A DNA stretch of 64,000 nt from Symsagittifera roscoffensis (taxonomy: Eukaryota; Xenacoelomorpha; Acoela; Convolutidae): contig NC_087064.1 in NCBI RefSeq assembly GCF_963678635.1, positions 10,701,671 through 10,765,670 on the forward strand, in the 5' to 3' direction. Below, piece after piece: positions 63,433-64,000 of this stretch (position 1 is the first letter of the stretch; each line of letters begins with the position of its first letter). The translations under genes were made by a program, and so were the position numbers. The notes under the pieces are model-generated. The model was not told the origin of the DNA and ran no database searches. It saw nothing but the letters and a program-made list of their open reading frames with translations.

Positions 63433-64000
63433 TCTACTACACATCTACTCAACTACACCAAACCAAACCTCTAATCAAGCCACAACTATTTCACGAAACG
63501 GATAATATTTGCACGAATAACGAACTATTCGGCCGAAGTGAACATCTATGGGGTCAAACGGAATGGCATTTTTCGGACGGACTGCTTTTCGGATAAGTTT
63601 TGACCAGGCGGTCTTTTAGATGTACCCCACTTCTGAGCAGTCTTCCCTTCACAATCTTGAAGCAGATTAATCGCAATTGTTTGTTGCAGTCTCTTTTCTT
63701 CCACTAACCTGAATGAAACTCTCTCTCCTCCACACCAATATCCATTTCCTATCAAAATTCATATATTTTTCTATGCGATTTTGCTGTAGCTGTGTGAATA
63801 TAGAGTTCAGTTATCTCATTACGTTAATGAAGTTGTAGGCAAAACGTGAATAATTGTTCTGTTTTTGTTCTGAACGTGTATTTTAATTTAGAATCAAACC
63901 AATTTAACTTAGATTAATTCAAAATTTGAAATTTTATTTGTAGAACAAGAATTTTAGCTAATTGAGGACCCTTGAAAGCTGCCATTACACAGAGACTGTT
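63433..64000 (+). other. SLC4 3' UTR and downstream sequence
   Basis: No AATAAA or ATTAAA is present on + to the end of the window, so the poly(A) site is either non-canonical or outside. No repeat or gene recognised. Confidence 0.5.

Larger units (their letters stand above)
60026..63354 (+). other. SLC4 intron 21 (3.3 kb)
   Basis: Holds diverged MITE-like fragments (about 60640-60800 and 63190-63345) and a decayed LINE (about 60960-62950). About 60030-60630 shows nothing recognisable. Confidence 0.65.

Overview
This is eukaryotic, metazoan DNA: AT-rich, with many GT-AG introns, tRNA-derived SINEs, non-LTR and LTR retrotransposon remnants, and two animal gene families (SLC4 and actin-binding LIM). 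I cannot name the species. The proteins suggest an invertebrate bilaterian.

Nearly the whole window is one gene on the + strand, an SLC4-family anion exchanger (AE / Band 3 type). It has 22 main coding exons from the ATG at 3542 to the TAG at 63432, about 59.9 kb. Codon phases agree at every junction and give about 1,446 residues. The exons follow the family order: a long serine-rich N-terminus (exons 1-6), the Band 3 cytoplasmic domain (exons 7-13), the 14-helix transporter core (exons 14-21) and a short acidic C-terminal tail (exon 22). The equivalents of AE1 Glu681 and Arg730 are present, so this is an anion exchanger and not a Na-bicarbonate cotransporter. The lysines that bind stilbene inhibitors in AE1 are absent, and extracellular loop 3 is unusually rich in cysteine. 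The only unresolved place in the model is exon 4 (15138-15250) versus a second candidate exon at 16458-16537. A TATA box at 3377 is the best promoter candidate.

Inside the 8-kb intron 13, on the - strand, lie the last two exons of an actin-binding LIM (ABLIM) homologue: half of one LIM domain, a complete LIM domain, a serine-rich linker and a villin headpiece. I did not find its upstream exons. It is either a gene interleaved with the SLC4 gene or an intact-looking 3' gene fragment.

The rest is repeats. By region: 1-3.4 kb holds a LINE 3' end, an unexplained open frame at the left edge and a direct repeat; introns 1-2 hold SINEs, a composite SINE-like element and a BEL/Pao integrase remnant; intron 4 holds a 712-bp foldback element; intron 7 holds an identical 104-bp tandem duplication, a CCAT/ATCC satellite and a second foldback; intron 9 holds a ~165-bp satellite and a MITE inserted into a MITE; introns 13-20 hold a dozen more copies of the same MITE-like family, an ~80-bp satellite and a near-perfect 129-bp-arm hairpin; intron 21 holds a decayed LINE. 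All recognised copies of the MITE-like family face the same way as the SLC4 gene.

I found no prokaryotic-type system, CRISPR array, or intact tRNA or rRNA gene.
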